Below are positions 1 to 9,707 of a stretch of 41,894 nt of DNA, piece after piece; within the stretch, counting starts at the first letter, position 1, and the number at the start of each line of letters is the position of its first letter. The DNA is taken from NCBI RefSeq assembly GCF_000482725.1, contig NZ_AXWP01000051.1:10884-52777 (forward strand), written 5' to 3'. This DNA is from Psychromonas arctica DSM 14288. Its GTDB lineage: Bacteria > Pseudomonadota > Gammaproteobacteria > Enterobacterales > Psychromonadaceae. Both the position numbers and the translations under genes were made by a program. The notes beneath the pieces are model-generated. The model saw nothing but the letters and a program-made list of their open reading frames with translations, was not told the origin of the DNA and ran no database searches.

Positions 1-72
1 CAAGGTCTTAACAGGCTTGATGCGTTGATTGACCTGTTTAACGGAACCCCCTTTATCCCTTCCATGAATTAA
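1..72 (+). CDS. C-terminal tail of an upstream gene (partial)
   Basis: Frame 1 is open from the first base and ends with TAA at 70-72, giving a 23-residue tail that ends FNGTPFIPSMN. The reading frame stops directly at a hairpin (72-97), which fits the true end of a gene. I do not recognise the family, and the rest of the gene lies outside the window. Confidence 0.4.
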   Translation, partial: QGLNRLDALIDLFNGTPFIPSMN

Positions 73-97
73 TTCAGCCCATTTTTATAGGCTGAAT
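72..97 (+). terminator. Hairpin after the upstream gene
   Basis: ATTCAGCC (72-79) pairs perfectly with GGCTGAAT (90-97) around a 10-base AT-rich loop, starting at the stop codon of the partial gene. There is no strong T tract after it, so it may act as a weak terminator or only as a 3' stabilising stem. Confidence 0.4.
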
Positions 98-225
98 AGT
101 TACGAATTAGGTATGTTTACCCACTCACTTAATCGATGTTATGACAGGGGATTCTTTCTACATCAGCGTCAGTTTAACGACAAGTCAGATGCAAAAAAAA
201 ATGCTTAATGTTAGCATATTAGAGC

Positions 226-1470
226 ATGGTAACCGGCAACCTAACCGAGAACAGTTTAATGACACAACTATCTTCACTTAAAAAAATTGCACAAACACCG
301 TTGAATAAAAAATCTGATAATAAATTGCAAAGCTTGTGGCAAAAGATTGAAAAGCATCAAAAACGCAATGCTTCTTTTACCAAAAAACTGGCCATTAATT
401 ATCAGCAATTTGAAGAGGTCGTGTTGCCTTATGAACAAATGCAAATAAGGTGGCTGAGCTCAAAAGTGGATCACCTTGCCAGTTTTCTTCCTCGTAAATC
501 CTTGTCAGAGACCGAGCGCGTAGAGTTGACTGATTGGATCTTAGAAGAGTTGAGTTATTTACAGGATCATCCTTTTAACTCTTCAGAGGAGTTTGAAGCG
601 TTAAATACACGAGTAAAAGCACTGCTAGTGATGAGTCAAGAGCAACAACTTGACAAAATGTCATCAACTGAAGTCGAACTTATGAAAGCCTCACTAAACG
701 CTGAATTTGAGATTGATTTCGACTTGAGTGACGAACAATTAAAAGCATTGATATTAGATCCTCAGAAAATATATGAGTATCTGGATGCGCATGAGGCGTC
801 TGAAGAGGCTGAAGAGATTGATGAACTTGAAGAGGATGATGAAACGCCCTTTGACGACCATTTTTTCGACGATTTCTATCAACGCTTCCATCAAGATGAT
901 GAGGAAGACAAGGCAGAGGAACAACTTAAACATAGTGAGTTAGATAAGCTGTTTAAAGGGAGTCAGCTCAATAAGATGTATAAACGGTTAGCGTCTAAAT
1001 TACATCCTGATAAAGAGCAAGATCTCCAAATAAAGCAACAAAAGCACTTACAAATGCAAGTCCTTGCTGAAGCACGTCGACATAAAGATGTCTTTGCCAT
1101 ATTGCAATTATACCTCACTCACTTTGACGACGATCCGACGTTTGATAAAGCAACATTAGCCAATCTGTTGCCTTTATTAGAGGAAAAAGTACGGAACCTA
1201 AATGCAGAATATCGCGCGTTACAACATAATGATCAAATTGAAACCGTAGTTTGGCGCAAGTTTAAAGCGCGTAGTAAAAAATTGGTCCAAGAAGGGATGG
1301 AAGCTCATTGTCACGAATTGGACTGTGAGTGCGCAGCAATAGATGGATTTATTCGTGACTGCACCACGGTAAAAAGTCTTAAAGCTGAGTTACGAGCGCG
1401 GATCAATGATAAAAATGCTTTTTATGATCCCTTCTCTGATTATGAAGAGATATTTAAGATGTTCGTTTAA
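226..1470 (+). CDS. J-domain-like protein with acidic middle region
   Basis: A 414-residue soluble protein. The only recognisable motif is KMYKRLASKLHPDKE near residues 250-264, with HPD at 260-262. This is the signature of J domains, which stimulate the ATPase of DnaK-type Hsp70 chaperones. Here the J-like segment is in the C-terminal half rather than at the N-terminus as in DnaJ. It follows a strongly acidic stretch (about 188-232, rich in E and D), and the first half looks helical. No zinc-finger repeats or G/F-rich linker are seen, so it is not DnaJ or CbpA. A second in-frame ATG at 259 is an equally possible start, and neither has a convincing ribosome binding site. Related proteins in marine gammaproteobacteria are annotated only as J-domain-containing. 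The client is unknown. Confidence 0.7.
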   Translation: MVTGNLTENSLMTQLSSLKKIAQTPLNKKSDNKLQSLWQKIEKHQKRNASFTKKLAINYQQFEEVVLPYEQMQIRWLSSKVDHLASFLPRKSLSETERVELTDWILEELSYLQDHPFNSSEEFEALNTRVKALLVMSQEQQLDKMSSTEVELMKASLNAEFEIDFDLSDEQLKALILDPQKIYEYLDAHEASEEAEEIDELEEDDETPFDDHFFDDFYQRFHQDDEEDKAEEQLKHSELDKLFKGSQLNKMYKRLASKLHPDKEQDLQIKQQKHLQMQVLAEARRHKDVFAILQLYLTHFDDDPTFDKATLANLLPLLEEKVRNLNAEYRALQHNDQIETVVWRKFKARSKKLVQEGMEAHCHELDCECAAIDGFIRDCTTVKSLKAELRARINDKNAFYDPFSDYEEIFKMFV

Positions 1471-1824
1471 GTCTTCAGGTGACGGTATTTACACCGCTAT
1501 ACTTTATTAAAAATGTCTTGTTTGGTTTTGCTAAATTGAATTAATGACCAGAGAAAGCGCGCTGTAAAAGGGGAAAATTCAAAGTGGGGGAAGGTGGATA
1601 TTGTTGTTGAACGAGGTGTCCACTTTTTTATGGGCTTAGCTTATCGATTTTGTATAGATTGGAACTCTATAAAATCTGAACAGATCAACAAAAAGCATTT
1701 GAACAATAGCAAATTTTTTAATAACAGCTATTTGATCACGTATGACGATGATCGAATAGCTGTTTATTAAGCAATAGTTACTCTTAAAAAATAAGCAACT
1801 ATTACTGTTAAAGAAGTACTACTA
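1471..1824. other. Convergent intergenic region with hairpins
   Basis: This 354-base gap lies between the 3' ends of the J-domain-like gene (+) and alr (-). A long hairpin sits at 1723-1764: 16-base arms with one mismatch and a 10-base loop, core AACAGCTATT. A second possible stem pairs AAAGTGG (1581-1587) with CCACTTT (1620-1626), followed by a short T run on the plus strand. Either could end transcription from one of the convergent genes, but neither has the full terminator form. I see no coding sequence. Confidence 0.5.
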
Positions 1825-2907
1825 TTAATCGATATATGACTTACTGACTCGACGGGTTAGACCGCAAAATAAGGTGTAGGAGATGGTATCTGCACATTCT
1901 GCAACTTGATTTACGGTAATGTTCTCACCCCAAAGTTCGACATCAAACCCAATACAGCTTTCTTGCTCAAACATTGATAAGTCTACCATCAACATATCCA
2001 TAGAAACTCGGCCTAATATTTGGCTTTGTTTACCATTGATTAATACCGGCGTTCCAGTTTTAGCATGTCTGGGGTAACCATCTGCATAACCAATTGACAC
2101 TGTGCCTATTTTAGTTGTTTTATCCGCTGTCCACAGGGCGTTATAACCGACGCTTTCGTCTTTACTGATGGTACGCTCCGAGATCACTTTTGCTTGAAAA
2201 GTCATTGCTGGTGCTAATGGCTTTTCTAACTTACTTTCATCAATAGGTGATGCGCCATAAATAACAATACCAGGGCGTACCCATTGGCTTCTGTTGGGGA
2301 TAGCTTTTCTCAACACTGCCGGTGAATTAGCGATACTGACTTCTCCGGGTAAATCACCAATTGTCTCTATAAATAATTTAGTTTGTTGCTCAGTTAGTGA
2401 TGACGTTAAATCATCCGCCGATGAAAAGTGACTCATATGGACAATATTATTCACTTGACTCATGGCTGCTAATTGTTGAAAAGCATCTGCATACTCTTCA
2501 GGTAAAAAGCCTAAGCGATGCATACCAGAGTCCATTTTTAACCAAGCGTTAATCGGCTGGCTAAGTGTTGCTTGTTTTAAGGCATCTAACTGATACTGAT
2601 GATGTATTGCGCACCAGATGTTATTTTCACTGATGTAGCTGAGTTCATCAGCGGTAAAGAAACCTTCGAGCAATAAAATAGGTTTTTTAATCCCTGCATC
2701 ACGTAATTCTTTGGCTTCTTCAATACAGGCGACACCAAATGCATCGGCAACATCGGCTAACGCATTGGCTACTTCAATCGCGCCGTGTCCGTATGCATTA
2801 GCTTTGATTGTTGCAATCGCTTTAGCTGGAGCAGCAAGCGATTTTGCATATAAATAATTTTGTTTAATCGCACTTAATTTAATAACTGCTGTTGCTGATC
2901 TAGCCAT
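1825..2907 (-). CDS. alr: Alanine racemase
   Basis: A PLP-dependent enzyme interconverting L- and D-alanine. The 360-residue length is normal for the family. The N-terminal barrel carries IKANAYGHG near residues 34-42, whose Lys35 is the PLP-binding lysine. The C-terminal domain contains SVGYNALW, holding the catalytic tyrosine of the partner subunit, and SIGYADGYPR. It starts 8 bases after dadA on the same strand, so the two form a dadA-dadX type operon. In that arrangement the racemase makes D-alanine for the dehydrogenase and can also supply peptidoglycan synthesis. From sequence alone I cannot say whether this is the catabolic (DadX) or the only biosynthetic (Alr) copy. Confidence 0.95.
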   Translation of the reverse strand: MARSATAVIKLSAIKQNYLYAKSLAAPAKAIATIKANAYGHGAIEVANALADVADAFGVACIEEAKELRDAGIKKPILLLEGFFTADELSYISENNIWCAIHHQYQLDALKQATLSQPINAWLKMDSGMHRLGFLPEEYADAFQQLAAMSQVNNIVHMSHFSSADDLTSSLTEQQTKLFIETIGDLPGEVSIANSPAVLRKAIPNRSQWVRPGIVIYGASPIDESKLEKPLAPAMTFQAKVISERTISKDESVGYNALWTADKTTKIGTVSIGYADGYPRHAKTGTPVLINGKQSQILGRVSMDMLMVDLSMFEQESCIGFDVELWGENITVNQVAECADTISYTLFCGLTRRVSKSYID

Positions 2908-2915
2908 GATTTCCC

Positions 2916-4175
2916 CTAACGTGCGTATCTATCTACTGATAAACCTTCGCTATCAATATCCGGTGTTTGACTATTGATAACATCACTTACAAACTTCGCT
3001 GAACCGACTGACATTGTCCAGCCTAACGTACCGTGACCTGTGTTCAAGAATAAGTTATCAATTTTTGTTTTACCTAAAATAGGTGTGCCGTCTGGTGTCA
3101 TCGGTCTTAAGCCCGTCCAGAATTCGCCTTTTTGTAAATCACCAGCATGAGGGAATAAATCAGCTATAGAAAACTCGATATTTTTACGACGTTTTTCTAA
3201 TAATGCTAAGTTATAAGAAGTGATTTCAGCAGTGCCACCTACTCGAATACGTTCACCCAAACGTGTGATTGCTACTTTATAGGTTTCATCCATGATAGTT
3301 GATTCAGGTGCTGCAGAGTAATCTTTTATTGGCAGGCTCAGTGAATACCCTTTAATTGGATAAACAGGTACTCTTATGCCTACATTTGCGAGCATGTGTG
3401 TTGAGTATGAGCCTAGTGCCATTAAATATGCATCGGCAGTCATTTCACCTTTACTGGTTGAAACACTGGTGATTTGATTTCCTTGTTTATTAATTTTTTC
3501 AATCTTAGTATCCATGACAAACTTAACACCTAATTGTTCACACTTTTTCGCTAATTCCGTAACAAATTTGTGGCAATCACCTGTTTCATCATTGGGTAAT
3601 TGAATACCACCAACGATTTTATGGATAGTATGTTTGAGTGCTGGTTCATAGGCTAAGCAATCGTCGGGTGTCAGTATTTTATGTTCAACGCCACATTCAG
3701 CGAGTACTTCGATATCTTTTTTAGAGCTTTTTACTTGGCTGGCGGTACGAAATACTTGTAACGTGCCTTTTGTACGATGGTCATATTGAATATCAATTTC
3801 TTTTCTCAACGCACGTAAACAGTCACGGCTGTATTCAGCTACTCTCATCATTCTAGATTTATTGATGTGATAATCTTTAGTATTGCAATTGGCGACCATT
3901 TTAGTCATCCAACCTAATGTCTCGGTATCGAGATCTTTAATACTTATTTTTAGCGGAGCAAGTTCTTGCATCAACCATTTCATCGCTTTAACTGGAATGC
4001 CTGGCGCTGCCCAAGGTGCTGAATATCCAGGGGATATTTGACCTGCATTGGCAAAACTTGTTTCATTTGCAACACTTGACTGCCTGTCAACCACGGTTAC
4101 ATCATGGCCTGACTTAGCTAAATACCAAGCGCTCGTTACACCTATTACACCAGAACCTAATATTAAAACTTTCAT
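2916..4175 (-). CDS. dadA: D-amino acid dehydrogenase small subunit
   Basis: A 419-residue FAD-dependent dehydrogenase that oxidises D-alanine and other D-amino acids to 2-oxo acids plus ammonia, passing electrons to the respiratory chain at the inner membrane. The N-terminus carries the dinucleotide-binding motif LGSGVIGVTSAWYLAKSG. The C-terminal GLRPMTPDGTPILG and NTGHGTLGWTMSVGSA are typical of DadA. An AGGA ribosome binding site precedes the ATG. It is the first gene of the dadA-alr operon. The promoter should lie in 4176-4280, just downstream of the btuD terminator. In enterobacteria this operon responds to Lrp and alanine, but I could not identify sites here. Confidence 0.95.
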   Translation of the reverse strand: MKVLILGSGVIGVTSAWYLAKSGHDVTVVDRQSSVANETSFANAGQISPGYSAPWAAPGIPVKAMKWLMQELAPLKISIKDLDTETLGWMTKMVANCNTKDYHINKSRMMRVAEYSRDCLRALRKEIDIQYDHRTKGTLQVFRTASQVKSSKKDIEVLAECGVEHKILTPDDCLAYEPALKHTIHKIVGGIQLPNDETGDCHKFVTELAKKCEQLGVKFVMDTKIEKINKQGNQITSVSTSKGEMTADAYLMALGSYSTHMLANVGIRVPVYPIKGYSLSLPIKDYSAAPESTIMDETYKVAITRLGERIRVGGTAEITSYNLALLEKRRKNIEFSIADLFPHAGDLQKGEFWTGLRPMTPDGTPILGKTKIDNLFLNTGHGTLGWTMSVGSAKFVSDVINSQTPDIDSEGLSVDRYAR

Positions 4176-4267
4176 CTTTTATCCTAAAATGATCATGTAT
4201 GAGAAAATGCATCATAAATGATATTCGCAATTATTAATGATTGTATTTAGTTTACTTTCAGCATAAA

Positions 4268-4306
4268 AAACTAAAAAAAAGAAAAATTCAGAGTTTTAAA
4301 CTGAAT
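4268..4306 (-). terminator. Rho-independent terminator after btuD
   Basis: Read on the minus strand, ATTCAG and CTGAAT (4286-4306) form a stem around an AT-rich loop, followed by two long U runs (4285 down to 4268). It lies about 140 bases after the btuD stop and separates the cobalamin operon from dadA. Confidence 0.65.
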
Positions 4307-4443
4307 AGGCTTTTTTAATTTATGGTTATTGTTATGGCTGTGTTCAAGTCGACCGATCTTGCCTATAAATATCAACTGTTTAAAGCCTCGTTTTAGCATT
4401 TTAAAAGTACTCGCTTTAATGCTTTTACCTAGTGTTAAAATAG

Positions 4444-5283
4444 TTAACTTCTAGCAATAGGCGTTATGTTGTGTAATTGTATCGATTGCTGTTGGTGAAT
4501 GATATCAGCTCTGATATTAAAGCAATCCTTTAAGTTTTTTTGACTTAAAACCTTTACTGGTGAACCATCGGCGACGATGCAAATATCACCCTGTTGATCC
4601 TTACCCAATAATATTAACCGTGAGCAATAACGTGCGGCTAAGTTTAGATCATGGATGGCTGTGATTGCTAATTTACCCTGCTTAGTTAATGACTGGATCA
4701 AATCTAGCGTTTCAAACTGATGGCAGATATCTAAGCTTGCGATAGGTTCATCCAATAAAATACATTTACATTGTTGCGCCAAAGCGCGTGCAATTATGAC
4801 GCGTTGTTTTTCACCACCAGATAGTTGATTCACTTTACGATCTTGTAGATGCACTGTATCTGTAATACTTAGTACTTCTTTTACAATGCTTTGGTCATTG
4901 TTTGTTGCAAGCTGAAAAGGCCCTAAATAAGGGTTTCTGCCCATCATCACAATTTCTTGAACGGTAAATGCAAAGGGCAGGTCAAATGATTGTGGTACAA
5001 ATGCGATTTGCTTGGCTATTTCTCGTCGCTTTAGTTTTTTGAGTGTTTGTCCGTTAACTTCAATACTACCTTTATTTACCGGTAGTAATCCAAGTAATAG
5101 TTTAAGGAGTGTACTTTTTCCTGCTCCATTAGCGCCAATTAAGCCAATAAATTCGCCCGAATAACAGGTTATGTTAATGTTTGAAAGTTGTGTGTTGCTA
5201 TCATAGGCAAAACATAGATCTTGAGTTGATAAGAGTGCTGGTTTTACTCCTTGCGGTAATAGGGGCGATTTTTTCAGGATCAT
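4444..5283 (-). CDS. btuD: Cobalamin ABC transporter ATP-binding protein
   Basis: A 279-residue ABC ATPase of the FecE/BtuD class, which powers import of vitamin B12 through the inner-membrane permease. It has Walker A GANGAGKST (residues 50-58), signature LSGGEKQR (near 154), Walker B CILLDEP (near 174) and a switch histidine in AIHDLNLA. The ATG shares its A with the stop codon of the permease gene (TAATG), so translation is coupled. The family alone cannot separate B12, haem and siderophore substrates. The B12 assignment rests on its place downstream of a cobalamin riboswitch and a BtuB-like receptor. Confidence 0.85.
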   Translation of the reverse strand: MILKKSPLLPQGVKPALLSTQDLCFAYDSNTQLSNINITCYSGEFIGLIGANGAGKSTLLKLLLGLLPVNKGSIEVNGQTLKKLKRREIAKQIAFVPQSFDLPFAFTVQEIVMMGRNPYLGPFQLATNNDQSIVKEVLSITDTVHLQDRKVNQLSGGEKQRVIIARALAQQCKCILLDEPIASLDICHQFETLDLIQSLTKQGKLAITAIHDLNLAARYCSRLILLGKDQQGDICIVADGSPVKVLSQKNLKDCFNIRADIIHQQQSIQLHNITPIARS

Positions 5284-6335
5284 TAGTTTATCTCCACACG
5301 TTGTCTAATCAGTAGAAATAAGAAAAACGGTGCGCCAAGGCCGGCAGTAATAACTCCCAATGGGATTGCAGATGCTTTAAAAAATAATGTTAAAAATAAA
5401 TCTGCACTGAGTAAGGTAATTGCACCACCGAATAAGCAGGCGGGTAATAAATAACGATGCGACGGCCCAAGTATCAAGCGTAATATATGTGGCACCACTA
5501 AGCCTATGAAGCCGATCCCTCCCACCACAGAAACTGAAGCGCCTACCATTGCAGTACTAATGATCAATAAATTACGACGAGTACGCTTTACATCGACACC
5601 GACGGATAAAGCGTGCTGTTCACCAAGCAATAGTAGATCCAGAGGTTTATTGTAAAACAGTAATAATATGAAGCCACTACAGATGATTGGGAGGATGATA
5701 AAAACATGATCCCAGGTTCTGCCGTCTAAGCCGCCCATGGTCCAATAAATAATCATTCGTGCAACATCCCAATTACTCAGTGATAACCCTAATAACAAAG
5801 AGATAGCAGCGACATTTAATGCGCTGATAGCAACCCCTGCAAGCAACAAGGTGGCGATGTTCGCTTGCCCCTGATTAGATGCGATACGGTAGACAATGCT
5901 CAATGAGAGACCCGCACCAATAAATGCAAATAGTGGTATTGCCCATGCTGAAAATAAAGAAAAACCGAAGTAGATGGCAATCACCGCGCCTAATGATGCA
6001 CCAGATGATACGCCTAATACAGAAGGGGATGCGAGAGGGTTTCGGAACATGCCCTGCATTATTAATCCGCATAGCGCTAAGCTGGCACCGGCAAACATTG
6101 CAATGATCACACGTGGTAAGCGAACATCAATAATAATACTTTGTTGCCACTTCAGAATGTGTTCGGGCAAATAATTAACGAGCTGTGCTTTGAGTATTTC
6201 GACCACAGTGTTGATATTCAGATCTACAGGACCTTGCAATATAGCCAGTAGCGCTAAAACTAAAAATAAAGCGGCTAATAATCCGATAAAAAGTTGTTTA
6301 CTGAGGGGACTATTGAGCATGGTTGTTCTCATCAT
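5283..6335 (-). CDS. btuC: Cobalamin ABC transporter permease (FecCD family)
   Basis: A 350-residue, strongly hydrophobic protein with about ten membrane segments. It carries FecCD hallmarks: RLPRVIIAMFAGASLALCGLIMQG and GIGFIGLVVPHILRLILGPSHR, the latter including the loop that contacts the ATPase. It would form the B12 channel with BtuD and receive substrate from BtuF. Its start overlaps the end of the binding-protein gene. A later in-frame ATG at 6320 has a better placed GAG upstream and shortens the overlap to 11 bases, so the true start may be there. Confidence 0.85.
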   Translation of the reverse strand: MMRTTMLNSPLSKQLFIGLLAALFLVLALLAILQGPVDLNINTVVEILKAQLVNYLPEHILKWQQSIIIDVRLPRVIIAMFAGASLALCGLIMQGMFRNPLASPSVLGVSSGASLGAVIAIYFGFSLFSAWAIPLFAFIGAGLSLSIVYRIASNQGQANIATLLLAGVAISALNVAAISLLLGLSLSNWDVARMIIYWTMGGLDGRTWDHVFIILPIICSGFILLLFYNKPLDLLLLGEQHALSVGVDVKRTRRNLLIISTAMVGASVSVVGGIGFIGLVVPHILRLILGPSHRYLLPACLFGGAITLLSADLFLTLFFKASAIPLGVITAGLGAPFFLFLLIRQRVEIN

Positions 6336-7317
6336 ATTGGCTAATATTGGGATGAAGAATAGAAGCTATGGCTTCTACGCCTTTGATTCTATGTTGTGAA
6401 ACACTACGTAGCCAGGTGCCAGGTACTGCATAAACTTGATTATTTAGGACGGCAGGTACATTTGCCCAGGCTTTTTTGTTGATTAGGATATTTACGGGAC
6501 TTGCTTGTCCTTGCGATTGATTAAATACCCATTCATTCATAATAATCACATCGGGTTGCAGTGAGATGGCTAACTCTTCACTGATTTTATGTTCTCCATC
6601 GGGTATTTGACCCTCTGCGACGTTTATTCCACCTGAAATATTGATGGCCTCATTCATCAAAGCATTTCCACCTACACTATAGCCATTTAAATCATAATAT
6701 AGCACGCGTGGCTTTGGCAGGGTGCTTACTTGCTGCTTGATAAAGCTTAGTCGAGCGCGTAAGTCTTTGATTATTAAACTTGCTTGCGCTTGGCTTTCGG
6801 TAACTGTTGCAACCAACTCAATATTATTAATGATATCGTTAAAGGTATTAAATTCACTGAGTCGCACTACTGCAATCCCTGTTCTTAACAGATAGCGCAC
6901 TGTTTCTGGATCGCTATAAGAGGCGACAAACACTAAGTCAGGTTGTCTTGATAAAATCGATTCTATTTCTGTTTTGGCACGTACAATAGTTGAGTCATAA
7001 AAGTCCACAATATTGGATAGGCTAGGGTAATCTACGTAACTGCTTACCCCGACTAAACGCTGCTGAGGAACTAAATCTGAGAGAATATGATCCGTTGCGA
7101 GAGTGGTTGATATTAAACGTTGTGGCGGCGTTGCTAGTGTATATTGAATACCACTTGGATCATGTAATGTTAGTGGAAATTTTTCACCTTCCACTTGGGT
7201 GGTAAAGTTAGTTTGTGTAGGATTTAATAATGCAAATAATTGACCCTGCTTTGTATTAGTAAGCACTGCCAATACAATGATAAGGAGAATAAAAATAACG
7301 AGCTTTTTGTTGTTCAT
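6310..7317 (-). CDS. btuF: Periplasmic cobalamin-binding protein (BtuF-like)
   Basis: A 335-residue periplasmic binding protein of the class III (helical backbone) fold used by B12, haem and siderophore importers. The N-terminal segment KLVIFILLIIVLAVLTNT is a signal peptide or membrane anchor. The first lobe begins at RLISTTLATDHILSDLV and the linker region holds QPDLVFVASY. An AGGAG site lies upstream of the ATG. It is longer than E. coli BtuF (about 266 residues), mainly at the N-terminus. The B12 role is inferred from the riboswitch and BtuB-like gene upstream; a siderophore or haem ligand cannot be ruled out from this protein alone. Confidence 0.8.
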   Translation of the reverse strand: MNNKKLVIFILLIIVLAVLTNTKQGQLFALLNPTQTNFTTQVEGEKFPLTLHDPSGIQYTLATPPQRLISTTLATDHILSDLVPQQRLVGVSSYVDYPSLSNIVDFYDSTIVRAKTEIESILSRQPDLVFVASYSDPETVRYLLRTGIAVVRLSEFNTFNDIINNIELVATVTESQAQASLIIKDLRARLSFIKQQVSTLPKPRVLYYDLNGYSVGGNALMNEAINISGGINVAEGQIPDGEHKISEELAISLQPDVIIMNEWVFNQSQGQASPVNILINKKAWANVPAVLNNQVYAVPGTWLRSVSQHRIKGVEAIASILHPNISQYDENNHAQ

Positions 7318-7413
7318 TTTTATCTCCTTAATTTAGGCCATGATCCTCAACCATTCACTATTTAGTGATAGCTGATTATTAAATGGATAATTAATCATTA
7401 ATTGACTGTTGAA

Positions 7414-9240
7414 TTACAGTTGTGCGCCTATTGTAAATTGCACTGTTCTGCCTTCCGCATTATACCCATTATGCAGTTGCTTATCATTGTCAGTAATATT
7501 GTTTAGATTAACTCCAAGGTTAATATGCTGATTTAACTGATAGGTCATTGCTAAGCTGAGCAGATGCACTTCTTGTAACTCATCAGAGGATGTCGTACGT
7601 TTGCCTACGTAGGTGTAGGTAAATTTAGGTTTAAGCTTGTTAGTGAGATAATATTCAACGCTTGAAGAGCCAGACCATTTTGGTACGTTATCTAGTTGCT
7701 GATTAGTGTCTTGATCAATACTTTCAGAGTAAGCGACTGCAATATCAAAGGCATAGGCATTGGCACTATACTGTGTATAAAGCTCCGCACCTTTTATTTT
7801 AACTTCACCTATGTTAAACGGAGACCAATCCCAAGAGCCCACTGAAATAGGGGCCCACTGAATTTTATTATCTAATGAACCGGTGTAAAAATTAAGTTTT
7901 AATGGAATGTAAGCATATTGAGTATCGAAGTCATGTGTTAATGAAAGTTCTAAAATTTCACCTTCTTCTGACTCTAAATCTGGGTTGCCGCTGCCTGGCC
8001 AATATAGGTCATTATAAGAGGGAGCGGTGAAAGAAGTTTTATAGTTGATGCTGGCCGTTTCAAATAATGAAAATCCTGCAGAGTAGGTTAGGGCATCACC
8101 AAAATCAGAATAATGATCATGACGAATACCGCCTGAAATATTCAAATAATCTGTTAAGTAGTGGCTGAATGCTAAGTATACTGCACCTTGATCACGGTCA
8201 TTACCATTTTCATTTGATTTGTAGGTGGACTGTATGAACTCACCTCCAAGATTAACCGTTAACCCTTGCCAGTCTCCTTTTAAGTGAAGTTGGAATAAGT
8301 TTTCTCGTGTTGAATAATGATCAACATTACTTGCATCCGGGTGGCCGGCCTTCAAATCTACTTCTGCTGTTGATAGCGTAACTTCAGATGATAGGTTTTG
8401 TGTATATTGTTGAATATACTTACCGGTAATTTGTAATGTATCTTGTGATGTTTTAGCTTTACCGACAGTAGGATATGACTCATAGATTTCTAGGTCAGAA
8501 GTCGCATTATTGATCGCGATTGAGAAGCGGTTTGTCTCAGTAACATAAGCTGCATAACTGTTCATCGAATAAGCGTCATAACCAAAGTCATCATTTGAGT
8601 CTTCAATAAAATCGTACCCATCTGACTGATCTCTATCAAATGAAGTCATGAACTGAAAATTATTCCAATTATTAGCATAAGCAGCACCAACTCGCTTAGT
8701 ATTGTTAGATCCGGCACTGATATTAAGTTGTGTATCTGCCATGTCACCTGTTTTAGTAATGATATTGATCACACCGGTTAAGGAGCTTGAACCGTACAAA
8801 GATGCTTGTGCGCCACGGATAACTTCAATTAATGCAATGGATTCCATGGGAATAGTTGGAATGTTCTGGCTACCAAGGGTTGACGTTGGAAACGGCACAC
8901 CATTTAATAAATACAAAGTATATTTATCAGAAAGGCCACGGTGATAATTGCTGGCATTATGTTTGGCTGTCCCGGAATTGGTATGAACAAATCCTGGCGT
9001 ATTTTCCGCAATTAATTGATCTAAAGTTTTATTAATATCACTGTCACTAGGCACGATGCTGACAATATTCTCACCACTATAGTTTTGCGTGGTTGCATTA
9101 GGTGCACTAAACCCTTTGGTAATTAAAATATTTTTACGTGGGCTAGTTTGTGATGATGTTATTTCGTCATCTGCCAATGAGTTTGCACTGCAGATACTTA
9201 ATGCGATAACAGCTATCGAAGTATAACGAAGGGTAAACAT
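7414..9240 (-). CDS. btuB: TonB-dependent outer membrane receptor, BtuB type
   Basis: A 608-residue outer membrane transporter. A signal peptide ends near residue 23 (SLA/DD). A TonB-box-like KNILITKGF lies at about 36-44, followed by the plug domain (about 55-165) with VPFPTSTLGSQ, PMESIALIEVIRGAQASLYGSSSLTGVINIITK, and then a 22-strand beta-barrel to the C-terminus. Length and plug motifs match BtuB (about 600 residues) better than the larger siderophore receptors. It is the first gene of the operon. The 5' leader carries a cobalamin riboswitch, so expression should fall when B12 is plentiful. AAGGAAG precedes the ATG. The last residue is leucine instead of the usual phenylalanine. Confidence 0.85.
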   Translation of the reverse strand: MFTLRYTSIAVIALSICSANSLADDEITSSQTSPRKNILITKGFSAPNATTQNYSGENIVSIVPSDSDINKTLDQLIAENTPGFVHTNSGTAKHNASNYHRGLSDKYTLYLLNGVPFPTSTLGSQNIPTIPMESIALIEVIRGAQASLYGSSSLTGVINIITKTGDMADTQLNISAGSNNTKRVGAAYANNWNNFQFMTSFDRDQSDGYDFIEDSNDDFGYDAYSMNSYAAYVTETNRFSIAINNATSDLEIYESYPTVGKAKTSQDTLQITGKYIQQYTQNLSSEVTLSTAEVDLKAGHPDASNVDHYSTRENLFQLHLKGDWQGLTVNLGGEFIQSTYKSNENGNDRDQGAVYLAFSHYLTDYLNISGGIRHDHYSDFGDALTYSAGFSLFETASINYKTSFTAPSYNDLYWPGSGNPDLESEEGEILELSLTHDFDTQYAYIPLKLNFYTGSLDNKIQWAPISVGSWDWSPFNIGEVKIKGAELYTQYSANAYAFDIAVAYSESIDQDTNQQLDNVPKWSGSSSVEYYLTNKLKPKFTYTYVGKRTTSSDELQEVHLLSLAMTYQLNQHINLGVNLNNITDNDKQLHNGYNAEGRTVQFTIGAQL

Positions 9241-9479
9241 GTTTCTTCCTTGGGTTTAGTAATGGAGAAAGTTGCTTACACAGTGATAGCAGAAGAGGAA
9301 TAGGACGAGGGCATTAAAAATGTAGTTATAGGATGGTAATACAATCATTAATAACAGCATTACCTAACAACAATATTTAACAATACCGTTTTACATCATC
9401 ATTCAACATAACAGTCACTGAGCAGCAAAAACTTTCTTTGGCTCGTCACCATTACGCCCATCTATTATTAATAAATGCG

Positions 9480-9700
9480 ATTTTACGTTCCATAACGGCC
9501 GACCCGCAGTATGGACAGTGACGTTATTACGCTGGTATCTGGCTGGGTGATAATCGCTATTCAAATAAATAGTGAGTCATACCTTCACAGTTGCGGGGGC
9601 AGCGCATGATTTATTCAACCAATTAGAAATCGAGTGTTGAACATGCTTCCCATTTAAGCTCATTAGACTATCAATTTCATAATCACAAGCACGTAATAAG
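9480..9700 (-). promoter_or_regulatory. Cobalamin riboswitch in btuB leader
   Basis: On the minus strand the leader holds the family's conserved blocks in order: TGGGAAGC (9652-9645), the B12 box GCGCTGCCCCCGCAACTGT (9605-9587), CCAGCCAGATACCAGCG (9546-9530), and a CGGGTCGGCCGTTATGG segment (9506-9490) resembling the expression-platform/kissing-loop part of the btuB leader. It starts at the predicted transcript start, and about 240 bases remain before the btuB ATG. No T-rich terminator is seen between riboswitch and gene, so control is probably at translation. The edges are approximate. Confidence 0.9.
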
Positions 9701-9707
9701 GAGCGCA

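Noticed and set aside
1723-1764. Standard terminator for alr
   Set aside because: The stem is strong, but on the minus strand it is followed by an A run rather than a U run, so it is listed only as a hairpin.
4444-9240. Siderophore or haem uptake operon
   Set aside because: The protein families allow it, but the cobalamin riboswitch in the leader and the BtuB-like size of the receptor favour vitamin B12.
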